Assembly (NCBI RefSeq): GCF_000003855.2
Contig: NW_003101666.1
Location: forward strand, 1,209,303-1,246,056
Reading direction: 5' to 3'
Source of the DNA: Blastomyces gilchristii SLH14081
Lineage: Eukaryota > Ascomycota > Eurotiomycetes > Onygenales > Ajellomycetaceae
Length of the DNA: 36,754 nt
Position 1 is the stretch's first letter. Each line of letters starts with the position of its first letter. Below the pieces are notes generated by a model, which searched no databases, had not been told where the DNA came from, and saw only the letters and a list, made by a program, of their open reading frames with translations. Positions 19,244-30,696 of the stretch are shown here, piece by piece. The position numbers and the translations under genes are program-made.

Positions 19244-21520
19244 TAGAACATTATTATCATCAATTAAACATTCTGAGATATCAGTTCTTATACATAGTTC
19301 TGAGAGAAATCAGAGTGCTTCTTGATATACTGCTTCAGTGAGAGTCTGAAGAAGTTCATTCATCTGAGCTGCTGTATACCACAGTTCATTCAGTGTAGAG
19401 AAAGTGAAGATATCAATGACAGTTCTAACTGAAGAAGCACATATAGTGTCATGAACTGTTTTATCTTGATTAACTAGTATCTTCAGGTTCAAGAGTCAGT
19501 GCTCTCAGTTCATTCAGTAAGTATCTGTTACATCAGATGATATATCTTACTCTCATCATAAGAGAGCATCTGTCATCAAGTTCTGACTATCAGAACAGTA
19601 GTATATTGTAAAATAAAAGCAGCTTAAGAACTCAGATCATTATATCTGTCATTCAGTGAGTTTACAGATAGTTGTGAAGTATTTGAGATTCTTATAATCT
19701 ATGACTATCTCAAATTCAGAGATATTTCAGAGTTCAGAGTCTCATTCTTCTAAACAGTGTATAATTGTAAGAAGTTTCTTATTATAGATCTCATAATTAT
19801 ATTCAGCAGAACTCAGTTTCTTAAACATGAAGATACATGATCATAGAATATCTTCATTATTATATTATAATATCACTTCTTCTATTATATAGTCAGAGAA
19901 ATCAGCTTCAATAACTGTCTCATGATCAGAATCAAATGTTATCAGCAGAGAAGTATTAATGAACATCTTCTTCATCTGTGTAAATACAGCTTCAGTATTT
20001 ACTGATTATTGAAATACTGAGTCTTTCTTAGTAAGATCTGTAAGTAATCTTATAATATCTGAGAAGTTTTGTATAAATCACTGATAGAAGTTAGCAAATT
20101 CAATGAAGCTTTATATATCTTTCACAGTATGCAGAGCTTCTCATTCAAGAATGACAGAGACTTTCTCAGAATTCATTCAAATCCTCTTATCAGCTTCTAT
20201 AATAAAACTCAGATACTTGATACTCTTGACTTTAAAATCACACTTGTTAATATCTATCAATAGTTCTGCTTCTCATAGTCATTGTAATATCTTTCACATA
20301 TACTCTTGATATTCTTTTCTGAATTCATCAGTGAAGATGAGAATGTTATCTAGATAAGTAGATACAAACTTATCAAGGAAATCTCAGAGTACTCAGTTAA
20401 TATACTTCTGAAATGTACTGAGAGCATTAGCTAGTTCAAAGAGTGTAACTATTCATTTAAAGAGATCATAACATGTTCAGAATACTGTAAGTCATTCATC
20501 TTCTTCAGTAATACAAATCTTATGAAACATAGTAATAATATTTGATTTTATAAATCATTGAGCTTATCTGATTCATGCTAGGATTTCATTGATGAGAGAT
20601 AAGAGATATTAATCTTTCTTTGTCAATCTGTTCAGATCTCAGTAGTTCACACAGAATCAGAGTTCTTCACCTAGTTTCTTTGCAAAGAGAATAGAGACTG
20701 TAGCAGAAGAGTTACTAACACATATAAATTCTTTATTTAACAGATCATTGAGTATCTTTCAAAGAAGAAGAAGTTCATCTCAGAACATGTTATAAAGAGA
20801 GCCTCATGACAGTTTGAGATTCTTATTATTCTTTTTCTCTAACTTGATACTGTGATTCACTCTGAGATCTCATAAGAGAAGTATATTTATAATATTGTCT
20901 TGTTAGAAGATATCTAGATATTCATGATATTATTAAGAGAGTTTCATACAAGAATCTGTTATTATAATATGAAATAATTTTTCTAGAGCCTTTTTAATAT
21001 TAGTCAGACTAGTAAAATAGATTGATACATAATTCTGCTATCAGTAATTCTTTCAGTAACTTCTTTTTCTGAGCATTTCATAGACAATGACAGAGATCTG
21101 TGTCAGATCAATAGTCTTGTAAATGTTATCTTCATGAATTCTATCATTATTAGAGAATATTAAGCTTCTATTTCAAGCATTTAATAAGATGCCTTGTTTA
21201 GATAGTCAGACAAGTTCTAACATAAGATTATAATTAAGATTATCAACTTTATATATATAGATATCTTCATATTGATGTTCTCTCACATCTATAATCAGCT
21301 TTATCATGTAACAGGTACAAATGTCTTTTGAATCATCAAATTCTGTGAGAAGTTGAGATTTTGATAAAGAGATACACTGAAGGTTATGACATCTTACAAC
21401 TGAAGATTTTATCATTATATAGTGATATAGATCACTGTCTATCATGGCTTTTATATTATATATATTATCAATCACAGTAGATACAAGAATCACATTCATT
21501 ATTATCTTCTCTTCAAATTA
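19244..21520 (-). pseudogene. Chromovirus protease, reverse transcriptase, RNase H and integrase start
   Basis: Minus-strand pol, read from right to left. Protease at 21499-21206: AMIDSDLYHYIMI, where DSD replaces the catalytic DSG motif. RT at about 21000-20150: SILFAKKLGEEL and NYXDLNRLTKKD, FELANALSTFQKYI, and the catalytic box as YLDNILIFTDEF near 20365-20332 (YLDD to YLDN). RNase H near 20000-19750: VIEADFSDYIIEEVI and KKLSSAEYNYEIYNKKLL. The frame then heads into integrase, cut by the LINE at 19243. Many stops make it inactive. D-to-N and G-to-D changes fit G-to-A mutation of the coding strand. Confidence 0.87.
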
Positions 21521-22890
21521 TTGTCATCTGACCTCTTCAAGCTTCTGTTTACAAATTTGAACAGAAGCTAATCTTTTCTCTGTTTCATCAGAGTATTCTC
21601 ATAGTTATCTTCTGAATCTTTCTCTAATATAACATAGTTGATGTGAACAGATGCTGATTCATTTTTTGAATGAGAAGACACTGATCTTTCTCTCAAGTAT
21701 GAAAATACATAGATTAATCAGCAGTTGAAAGCAATGTGTTCTGATCAGTTACAGTTGATACATACTTCACATTGACATCAATCAGTGACTTCTTCAGAAG
21801 TGATCTCAGAGACTCAGAAGTCTGTTCAGACAGCAGAGACTCTTACTTATATATAGATATTCAAGTCTACTCAATTCATGACATCTGCATTATTATTATT
21901 TCTCAGCACAGGTGTATAAGTCACTGAGATGTAATATCTTCTATCACTGTTCTATATATTCTTAAGCTTAGTAAGATGATCATTCATTGTTCAGAGCTGT
22001 GTGCAGAAGTCTTTATAAGTCTGGTCTTCATCTATACTTACAAGAGCTTATAAGAGTTCAAAAGTTAATGTCTTCTTAAGCATGCTAATCTTCATTTAAT
22101 TCTCTTAAGATTGATCATCTGCTTCTAGAATCTTGATGTTGAAGTCAGAAATAAATGTTATAAGAGGAATATTTCTCTGTCAGACACTCTATAGTCAATC
22201 TAATACTTTCTGTTATATAACAGTGTCTCAGAACAGAATATTAAGATATTTCATAATATTATCAGGCATTTATAACACTGATTCACATGCTTTCATTCAT
22301 GAATAAAACTTCTATTTTATATGATCTTTCAATTGTTCATTGATATATCAATCTTGATTAATTAATGAACTGATGACATCTTCATCTATACTCAGTTTCA
22401 TGAGTATTTTCATCCTTCATGATGAGTAGAGAGTGAGATTGAAAGTATTGAAATATATAGAAGTATCTAAGCATTCTTTCAGTGCTTTTATATTCAATTC
22501 TATAGATGTTGAAATCACATGAGTTAGTTATTGAATCTCTTTGTATTGACATTATTAAGTTGTATACATATCAGCTATTTATTATTATTGTAGTTTTAAC
22601 ATTGCTCAGAGTCACTGTGACACTGCATCTATACTCATGTTCAGAGATTCTCTTATATTATTATTAGACATGACTATATCATTTGTCAGATATGTAATAT
22701 CTGTGAAATTTGAAGAAGTGTAATTATATGAATATCTCATATATCTGAGTGTCAGAACTCTCAGGTCTTTCACTGATATTCTCTTTGTAGAATCTTATTA
22801 TGAGATCAGAGTGACTGATAAGCAGCTTCTATCTGAGAACTCAGTGTCTGTTTAACTGTTTCTCTATTTCTTACATATTATCATGTGTTC
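21521..22890 (-). pseudogene. Chromovirus gag with zinc knuckle
   Basis: The minus-strand stretch upstream of the protease. A CCHC knuckle is visible near 21775-21730: CINCN-stop-SEHIAFNC, with correct CX2CX4HX4C spacing. The larger N-terminal capsid part (about 22800-21850) is eroded, and I can infer it only from position. The SINE insertion at 22906 lies between this and the 5' LTR, in the leader. Confidence 0.68.
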
Positions 22891-22903
22891 AGATATCTCT
22901 TGA

Positions 22904-22993
22904 TGCCCCGGTGGCTGAATGGTTAATGCGGCCACCCGGTAGCACCTTGGCGTGGGAAACCAAGGCGCGTGGGTTCGAAACCCGCAGGGGATA
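22904..22993 (+). promoter_or_regulatory. tRNA-like SINE head with Pol III A and B boxes
   Basis: A and B boxes are about 60 bp apart and both close to consensus; the 5-bp T-arm (GTGGG with CCCGC around the B box) and D-arm (GTGGC with GCCAC) can form. Spacing suggests a long-variable-arm tRNA (Ser- or Leu-like) as ancestor. The 7-bp acceptor stem does not form fully, so I do not call a functional tRNA gene. Confidence 0.75.
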
Positions 22994-23279
22994 CATTAAA
23001 TCCGGAACTCAAGCACCTCAGGTTCCTAATAAATACAGAGGTGTACAAATCGCTTCAATGAATTGCTCTATGTTCCTGGGCTGGGAAGTTATTATCGCAT
23101 GTATCTAATTGTCACTCCTTTGTATTTTCCTATGTTCTTGTTATCTTGGCGTGGTCTCAACACCTGTATTTCCTCCTGTATAACCAACACTTGACCTGTA
23201 TTTAACATCACGCAAGGACTCATCATAAGCTCCGCTTGCATATGAGTATAATGGAAGAATAATAATAATAATAATAATA
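22906..23279 (+). mobile_element. tRNA-derived SINE with LINE-like 3' end
   Basis: A 374-bp insertion with a perfect 15-bp TSD, AGATATCTCTTGATG, at 22891-22905 and 23280-23294. The head is tRNA-related: A box TGGCTGAATGG (22912-22922) and B box GGTTCGAAACC (22972-22982), inverted arms CCTTGG/CCAAGG (22945-22965), and a CCCC/GGGG end pairing. This would be an internal RNA polymerase III promoter. An unrelated body of about 220 bp follows, then a hairpin (23217-23247), ATAATGGAAGAATAAT and an AAT tail like that of the LINE. CpG sites are preserved, so RIP has hardly acted on it. The 65-codon open frame inside it is not a gene. Confidence 0.93.
23217..23279 (+). other. SINE 3' hairpin and AAT tail
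   Basis: Stem ACTCAT (23218-23223) with ATGAGT (23242-23247), 18-nt loop CATAAGCTCCGCTTGCAT, then ATAATGGAAGAATAATAAT. It aligns without gaps to LINE hairpin 2. The loop agrees at 13 of 18 positions and the tail junction almost fully, while the stem bases differ and still pair. Confidence 0.75.
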
Positions 23280-23368
23280 AGATATCTCTTGATGAATAAT
23301 TATTTCTGATGAGAAGACAATGTGTGAATAATCATTTTCTAATAAGAAGACAATGAACATTTTTATAG

Positions 23369-23677
23369 TGTAAGAGGCCTACACTGAATAGATCAGTATA
23401 ATATTGATAGATCTTATATAACAAAGATAAAAACATTAGAGAAGAAAAGAAGAAGAAAGTATGAGAATCAGCAATCAAGATGAATATTTATACATGTATA
23501 TGATGATGTATGCAGTGAAGCTTCAGAGCGGGAGAATATACATGTGTTCATAGCAGCTGAGAATCGGCAATCAAGAATGGCTGAGAATCGGAGCATACAC
23601 ATTCAAGAATGAAGTGGTTGAAATCTGTGAAATGTAACAGAATAGTCTATATGATTGATCGGGCGCAGCCCGCCACA
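23369..23677 (-). repeat. Chromovirus 5' LTR
   Basis: 309 bp, TGTAAGAGG...GCCCGCCACA as read on the plus strand. It retains CpG sites (GGGCGCAGCCCGCC) that read as TA/CA/TG in the other LTR. Adjacent ATGAG is the target duplication. Confidence 0.93.
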
Positions 23678-23682
23678 ATGAG

Positions 23683-24500
23683 AATCTGAATATAAAATAT
23701 ATTAAGTCAGAAGATCTGTCAGAGCTATCAAGCTTTAATAATAACTGAAAAAATAATACTGCAATCAGCTGATTAAGTCAGATATAATTATATTATTGAA
23801 TTGAATGTAAACTTACAGACAGATAGTTAATAGAATTTTAACAAGTCTTAAGATCTGCTGCATTTCTACATGAAAAAGTGAAGTTATTATGAATAACTGA
23901 TAAAAAAATGAATCTTACTAACTTGAAATAATATTCATTCTCATGAATATGAAATGAGTTTTTCAAATGAATCTTGTACAACTTTGAGAAAGTAAATATA
24001 TAAGATAAGTGTTATAAATACTTTACTAAGTATAGATAAGTAAGTGATTTTATATTATACTTTACACACTTCAGCTTACACTATCTTACATTGAATAAAG
24101 AGTTTTCAACATCTTTCTATTTATAGATTTTCATTCATAATCTTATATCTAAGTTAAGAGTGAAATGAAAATGCTTAATCTCATAGTCAGACACAGTGAA
24201 GAAAGCATATAATATTCTTATTATACAGAAATAAGTGAGTCAACTGTGATAAAAAATACTGTAATTAAGTATACTTTAACAGAGAATGAGTAATCAGACT
24301 TCTATAATATAAGTCATATATCTGAATGTAATGAATTTAGATTTGAATACTATTACTAAAGTACTGAATTCTCTGAAAAAGAAATTCTCTGAGTGAAAAT
24401 CTTGATATTATAAGTATTGAGCTTGCTTCAACTGCAGACATTAAAATCATGATGCAAAAGATTACACATAGTGTGCACAGTTAAGAGAAGAAAGAGAGTT
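23683..24500 (+). pseudogene. Gypsy gag, C-terminal part with zinc knuckle
   Basis: Continuation of the gag from 9978, same frame. Recognisable capsid-like stretches: LRSAAFLHEKVKLL near 23855, ILYNFEKVNI near 23970, and FTHFSLHYLTLNKEFSTSFY near 24065-24120, ending in the knuckle CFNCRH-stop-NHDAKDY near 24426-24465 (CX2CX4HX4, with Tyr in place of the last Cys). Several TAA and TGA codons fall where Gln or Trp would be expected. Inactive. Confidence 0.82.
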
Positions 24501-26100
24501 AAAAAACTAACAGAATCAGTGAGCTCAGAGACACTTGCTGATATTCTATAAAAAGTCTTCAAAGTGAAAGAGATGTCTGTGTTAGAAGATTCTCTGAATT
24601 CTGTAAATATTAAGAGAAAGCAGACTTCTGAATGAGATGCAGATAAGAATAATGAAGCAGATATCTATCTCAATATGTTAAGATCTGAAATGTTAATGTA
24701 TAAGAGACACTTGAATAAGAATTGAGAGATAGCTGTAAAAGTGTTAGTAAATATAGAAGCTTCTATACAATATATTAGCAATTATATTATCTGAAGACTG
24801 AAAGAGATCTGCTGAGTGAAGAATTCTTAATATATAAGATTATCTGATAACTGATATTTAATATCATCTGTAAGAGTAAGAGTTCTCTTATACTTTGAAG
24901 AATAATCTTACTATATTTGAGTATGAGAGCTGTAGAATATGAAATACAATCTTATTCTCAGACTTAATTGATTTCAAAGATTCAATCTGCAGATTTAATG
25001 ATGTACATGTTATATACAGTTAATTGATAGAAAGAAAACAGTTCATACAATTCTATTAACTAATATGAGAAGGACATTTCATGTCTCTGATATAGAAGAG
25101 TTAAATCTGCTTATATATTAATGAGTAAAGAGAATAATTCACAAGATCTCATCTGAAAGCATTCTGTATGTTATACAGAATCTGAAAGTGAAGAAAACTA
25201 AGATAAAGAATATACAGAAGAATAAGTGTATGAAAAAGCTTCTGAAGAAGCATAGAAAGATCTTTCAAACAGATCTTTTATCAGAATTACTGCTGAAATA
25301 AGAATTCATACATAAGATTGACACAGAAGATGTAAAATCAGTCAATCAGAATACATACTCTCTGTTACAAGCATATCTTGAAGAATAGAAGTATCGGATC
25401 ACAGACCTTCTAAAATGTGATCTTATATAACTATTATTAAGTATATGAGGTTTTTCAGTTCTATTCATGAAAAAGATAAGTGAGAAGTAATGAATATGTA
25501 TCAATTATCAAGCACTTAACAAGCTTATAATCAAGAATGAATATTCACTATCATGAATTCAATAACAGTTAAATATGATTGAAAACATCTAATATCTATC
25601 AAAAATTAATCTTCTCTCAGAATACTGACAGATCTGTGTAGATGAACTATCAGTATTATAAATCATATTTAATATATAATGAAGAAAGTTTGAATTTCTG
25701 ATAATATTATTCAGTCTGATAAATGCATCTGTTATCTTTTAAATGATGATAAATATGATTCTTTATAAATAGAATGAAATCTCATATCTTGTATATCTCA
25801 ATAATATTCTAGTCTTTTCAAACTCATATAATAAATATCTGAAGTATCTTGATAAAGTGCTTATAACTCTGACAGAGTATAAGCTCTATATTAAATTAAC
25901 AAAGTATGTGTTTAAAATGAAAGAGTTGAAGTTCATAGAATATATAGTGAGTGATGACTGTATACATCTCATTCTGAAGAAATTGAATATTATAGTGAAT
26001 TGACTGCAGCTGAGAAATGTATATCATGTATAATAGTTTCTTAAATTAGTCTCATATTACTGTAGATTTATCAAGAATTTCATATGAATATCTGTATCTC
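24501..26100 (+). pseudogene. Gypsy protease remnant and reverse transcriptase
   Basis: Protease near 24735-24800: VKVLVNIEASIQYIS aligns with the LVDSGAS-type active site but with N-I-E instead of D-S-G. RT near 25200-26100: EFIHKIDTEDVKS, SVLFMKKISE, INYQALNKLIIKNEYSL, LVYLNNILVFSNS (about 25790-25825; the YLDD box as YLNN), YIKLTKYVFKMKELKF, and SYYCRFIKNF near 26056. Each is a standard Ty3/Gypsy RT block in the right order. No frameshift was noted, only stops and missense changes of C-to-T/G-to-A type. Confidence 0.87.
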
Positions 26101-26700
26101 TCTCAGATCTCTTAAGAGAAATAGATGCAAATCTGTGAAAGAAGAAGTTTTATTCAATCATCTAAAATATTATATATGAGAAGGCTTTTCTCACACTGAG
26201 AAAATATATAATAATATTCTCAGTGCTTATTTAATTAGATTGTGATAAATCTTTCTATATTGAGATAGATGTATCTGAATAAGCTATCAGAGATACTCTT
26301 CTATAAATGAGTAAGAACAGCAAGCTGCACTCAGTGATGTATAATAATAGAAAACTATCAGATACTGAGCTCAATTACTCAGTGTATAAAAAGAAATTGC
26401 TAGTAATCAAGCATACACTGATATTCTGAAGTAGATATATTAATAATGAGTATACAATAATGATGATTATAGACTATAAAAGTCTTACCTATCTATAATT
26501 AATGATAAAATCTTTCAAATGCTTAGCATATTGAATCTCAGAGTTTTAAGTATACAATTTTCATATTAAATACTGAAAGAAATCAGATGCTGTGATATCT
26601 GATGCAATCAGTTATAGATCTGATTTCATGAGTGAGAATTCTGTGAATCAGATATAAGAGAAGTTCATATTAAATACACTGAGAAGATATAAGAAATCAG
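26101..26700 (+). pseudogene. Gypsy RNase H
   Basis: Ribonuclease H domain behind RT, which would remove the RNA template. Seen: AFLTLRKYIIIFSAYLI, then KLSDTELNYSVYKKKLLVIK (about 26350-26410), FWSRYINNEYTIMMIIDYKS with the catalytic Asp in IIDYKS, and SDAVISDAISYRSDF near 26590. The order matches Ty3/Gypsy. Stops are scattered through it. Confidence 0.85.
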
Positions 26701-28100
26701 AATAAGTGAACACAATAATCTCTCACTTAGAGAATGATAAGATATTAAATGATAAGTGTCTTATAAAAGTAGTAGAAGAGATGCTTCTGAACTTCAAGCT
26801 GAGAAAATTAAAAAATGATGTTATGCTTTATCATGATTTAGAATATGCAGAAGCTCTCTATCTAGAACATTTATTTAAATATAACTTAATGACTCACATG
26901 TACAAGGAATTCAGTCACTTAGAAAGCTCTAAACTCATGAGTATACTTAAATCAAGAGTGTACTGATCAAGCATGACTGAGAATATTCAGATATACACTT
27001 ACAAGTGTCTGAATTATCAGGTTATAAAAGAATCTAAGAAAGAATTAAAATGTGAGAAAGTACAATATCAGATAAAGTGTATAATACTATTATTCAAATA
27101 ATGAGAGATGAATCTCATAGACATATTACTGTAAACATCAAATGAAAATTAATAAATAATCACTGCTATTGATTATACTACTGACTGACCAGTTGTAAAA
27201 GCAGTTTCAGAGATAATAGAGAAGATAATAATGAAGTTTCTATATAATAAGATCTATATTAACTGTGAAATACTGTGTGAGATTCTAACTGATAATGATG
27301 TGAATCTTATAGAAGAAGTGATGAGGCATTTCATAAGTCAGTTACAGACAAGACATTGTAGAACAATATCATACTACTCATAGATGAATAGAAAGATAAA
27401 ATACTTGAATAAAATCTTGAGCAACATGCTGATAAAATATCTAGTGAGCAAGTCTATAAGACTATGAGATGAATATCTCAGACAGGCACTATTAGTCATG
27501 TGAATTCAACAGCATATAGTTTTCAAGTGTTCATTATTCTATCTAGTGTATGAATTGCATCCGCGCATTCTGAAGAATGCTTTGAAAAAGATAAGAGAGA
27601 AAACAGCAGTTATAAATGCAATAGTCACAGATACAGCAGTTACAGACACAGAATCAAGATTGAAAGAGATTAATCATATATATGTAAAAGCTAATAAGTT
27701 ACTTCTGAACTGAGCAATTCAATTGAAAAGAATATGAGACTCACTAGTTAAGAAATTGAGTCTTAAGATAAGAATATAAGTTCTTATATATAATAAGAGT
27801 TCTGAGAAGTTTCAATCTAGATGGTTTGAGTTATATAAAATACTTAAATCATATTCTCTGAGAATATATACATTGAAAGAATCAGAGAGACAGATCTTAT
27901 ATAACTTAATAAATAATTTATATCTTATAAAAGTAAAGATGTAAGATCTGAGTGAATTATAATTATCTACAGTACTATTATCAGTGTTAAAAAAGAAGAG
28001 ACTTATAATTAAAAAGTCTTATAAAGTAAGAGAAATCATAGACACTTATAAATCAGATAATCTCACTTATTTCAATCTTTTCATAATTATAAGAAAAGAA
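26701..28100 (+). pseudogene. Gypsy integrase
   Basis: An open stretch at 26706-26966 covers the zinc-binding HHCC start (THMYKEFSHLESSKL, then KCLNYQ with one Cys lost). The catalytic core follows: ITAIDYTTD near 27160 and EILTDNDVNLIEEVMRHF near 27280 (the two Asp of DDE), then NRKIKYLNKILSNMLIKYL, which covers the Glu region. The C-terminal part ending near 27960 reads SSEKFQSRWFELYKILKSY, a Gypsy integrase tail. No chromodomain follows. Inactive because of many TGA and TAA codons. Confidence 0.87.
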
Positions 28101-30696
28101 TAAGAAGAAATGAAGAAATCAGATAAATATCACACTTCAATAAGTAATAAGACTATAACTGATTATATAATAACACACTGCAGATAGTAAGTGCAATACA
28201 GTAAAAAACAGTCTCAGAGTGACAGACTTGTATATAAATTAGATTATAGAAGAAAAAGAAATTCAGAGTTGAATTTAACTGTTTATACTAGTTTAATTAT
28301 AAAGATAACAGAGAATGAATTATCTGAAACATCTGTAGATATATAAGACTAAGCTATTTTAATCTCTGAGAATACTCAGAGATCAGATAAGATTAGTTTC
28401 AATGAACTGTTTACTATAGTAATCTGAGTGAGTGAAGAGAGATAGTATAATATATAAGACAGAATTACAAAAGATAAAAGCTGCTGAATCTAGTCACTGA
28501 ATACTATATTATATAGAGATTGTATAAGAGTAGTAACTAACAGATAAAGAAAAAGTATAAGAAAAGAGAAGAGATAATGAATTAATTATTAATTATAAGA
28601 GTCAGCTGTAAAAGATAAATATTATTATATATATCTTATTCATTTTTATATATTATATATTTAATCTATTTTCAATGCCATGTCATCTGAAAAACACTAA
28701 AAATAAAGAAAATCTCAAAACTTAAGATTTATAAGAAATTTAAGAGCTGTAAGTTACTCTTATAACAATGCTATATATGTCTCTGATTTCTCTACTACTC
28801 TATGTATAACATTAATGTCATTTATTACAAGATTGACTGAAATGTCAACATAGAAATGTGTATACATATGAGTAGAAAAATGAGAGAAAAGTATAAGATC
28901 TGCAGAATCAGAAGTCAAGACAGAGAGAGCAGAGATAAAAGAAATATAAGAAGAAGAAAATATAGAACTGAATAAATAATAGTAGAAGTCACTTAGAGCT
29001 GAATACTTATAACTCAGTGTATACATAATCTTCTCTGTAGAGAAGAGAGAGAAAGTGATAAGAGAAGCTTAAGAGTGAAAGAGAGTAGTCTCAGCAGTAT
29101 TATCATCTTTAATTAAAATAATCTCTGATATTAAAGTAACTAAGAACTATTATTAGTATATAAAACTGTAAAAGTAGAGATAATAATTACTGAATAAATA
29201 TCTACTGATCTTAAAATTGTACATATAATTATAACATGCATAAGACTTCTCAGAAAGAGAGAGAGATATATAAGAGAATATAGAAAGCAGAATACAGTAT
29301 ATAAATAGCTTATTTTCATGATAACATCTTAGACAAGATATACAAGTCTCACACTTACAGATGTAAAAGAGTATAATATTCATATTCTTATTTCTGAAAA
29401 TATAGATATTCTTCATCTGTATTATAAAGTTAAATAATAAATATCAGAGAATAGACTGATATAGATTAATTATTCTGAAGATATTCATCAGAGTAAATAT
29501 ATCTATAATATTAAATTTAATAATTATAAAAAGTTTCTTAATGTCTGTGAATATTATAACTTTATATATAATAAAACTCATAACAATTTTCTCTAAGAAC
29601 AGAAAAATCAATATTAGAAAGAAAAGATGAAAAAAGAAAAAACTTATAATTTTAATACTGTTGAGAGAGAAAGTAATTCTCTGATATAAATAAACAATTG
29701 TTTTATTATAAATATTTAAAATAAATATAATAGTCAGTGTCTGTAACTGAGCTTTAGATAGTTATATTATATACAGTCTTTATATAATAAATTGTTCTAG
29801 AGGTCAGTAAGAAGGGCAGAAGTGTACACACTGAGAAATGTGATTCATTAAGTCTATGCAACATCTTCTTGAAACAGGGAGAGCTAGTAATGAAAGCAGA
29901 GGCGGCAGAAACAGGGGTAGCGGGAGCAGGAGAACCAGACACAGAGGCAGGTGTGAGAGATTGAGAAGAAGCGGCAGAGCAAGAAGCAGGAGAGGACGCG
30001 GAAGACTCAGTTATACATGGCATGAGTAATTTCTTCATTATCACATTCTTCAAGTTTTCAATTAATGATTCAACATTGAGATGTTCACTATCATCAGTGA
30101 ATGCAGATCTGTCAACACATGAAGATTCTATGTGAATAAAAATAAACATCAGCATCTGTATTCATATAAAATTGTGTTAGAAAACATGATCAGAAGCTCA
30201 CTGAGAAGAAAAATGATTAAGAGTATATAAGAAGATGAAGAAGATGTGTCATTTATAATAATATGTTCTGGTGATTGTTAGAAGATAAACAAGTCCTGAT
30301 TACATTTCACAATGTATTATACTTACTGCTAATGAACTGCTCAGTATAAGCACTATAAGAATACTTGTTATGAGAACAGAAAGTCATCACCAGAAATGTG
30401 TATAATATGATAGATGAATAACAGATAGAAGATGTCAAACAGAAGAAGAAGCAGAAATCTTGAATGAGATGATAATGTTTGATAATGACAATGATGAAGA
30501 AGATGATTGAAGAATGAGAAAAGTTAGTGAATAAGTGATGTAATATAGTAAGAGTTTCTTTGTGAGAGTATATATAAGATACTAGCCAAATCAGAGATAG
30601 GTTACACAATTGTGAACACTAGTAGCGCGCTAATCCACATGAAGCTAGAGTGTATGTCATGATCATGTGAGCATGACTGAATCTGATGAGAGAGAA
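28101..30696. other. Gypsy 3' region between integrase and LTR, unassigned
   Basis: About 2.6 kb, unusually long for sequence between pol and the 3' LTR. No domain recognised. The minus strand has open frames at 30609-30307 (100 codons), 30155-29754 (133), 29416-29153 (87) and 29026-28760 (88). The second has a Ser/Ala/Pro-rich stretch encoded by a GC-rich patch at 29870-30010, which on the plus strand reads as a Glu/Ala-rich frame instead. I cannot tell which strand, if any, was coding. The end, ATGAGAGAGAA before 30697, is a degraded polypurine tract. Confidence 0.45.
29754..30155 (-). CDS. Antisense open frame in the Gypsy 3' region, unknown
   Basis: 133 codons from ATG, not recognised. 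It has a charged N-terminal part (DRSAFTDDSEHLNVESLIEN), then a Ser/Ala/Pro-rich linker of about 45 residues (SASSPASCSAASSQSLTPAS...), then a short hydrophobic tail. It survives without stops in a region where other frames are broken, but the open length is largely due to a GC-rich purine-biased patch. It could be an accessory antisense gene of the element, a host remnant, or chance; chance or a plus-strand origin is at least as likely. Confidence 0.2.
   Translation of the reverse strand: MLMFIFIHIESSCVDRSAFTDDSEHLNVESLIENLKNVIMKKLLMPCITESSASSPASCSAASSQSLTPASVSGSPAPATPVSAASAFITSSPCFKKMLHRLNESHFSVCTLLPFLLTSRTIYYIKTVYNITI

Larger units (their letters stand above)
9979..23677 (-). mobile_element. 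Minus-strand chromovirus (Ty3/Gypsy) carrying LINE and SINE insertions
   Basis: Two 309-bp LTRs (9979-10287 and 23369-23677) enclose a minus-strand Gypsy element with TSD ATAAG (9974-9978) and ATGAG (23678-23682). In coding order (right to left): leader with SINE insertion, gag with zinc knuckle, aspartic protease, RT, RNase H, then integrase interrupted by the LINE, and a chromodomain ending just before the 3' LTR at 10287. Without inserts it is about 5.7 kb, a normal chromovirus length. All parts are RIP-mutated and inactive. Confidence 0.93.

Noticed and set aside
22904..22993. Functional tRNA gene
   Set aside because: The acceptor stem is incomplete, and the sequence is the head of an insertion with its own target duplication and AAT tail.
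22911..23108. 65-codon plus-strand open frame
   Set aside because: It starts in the A box of the SINE and reads through its tRNA-like head; no protein evidence.
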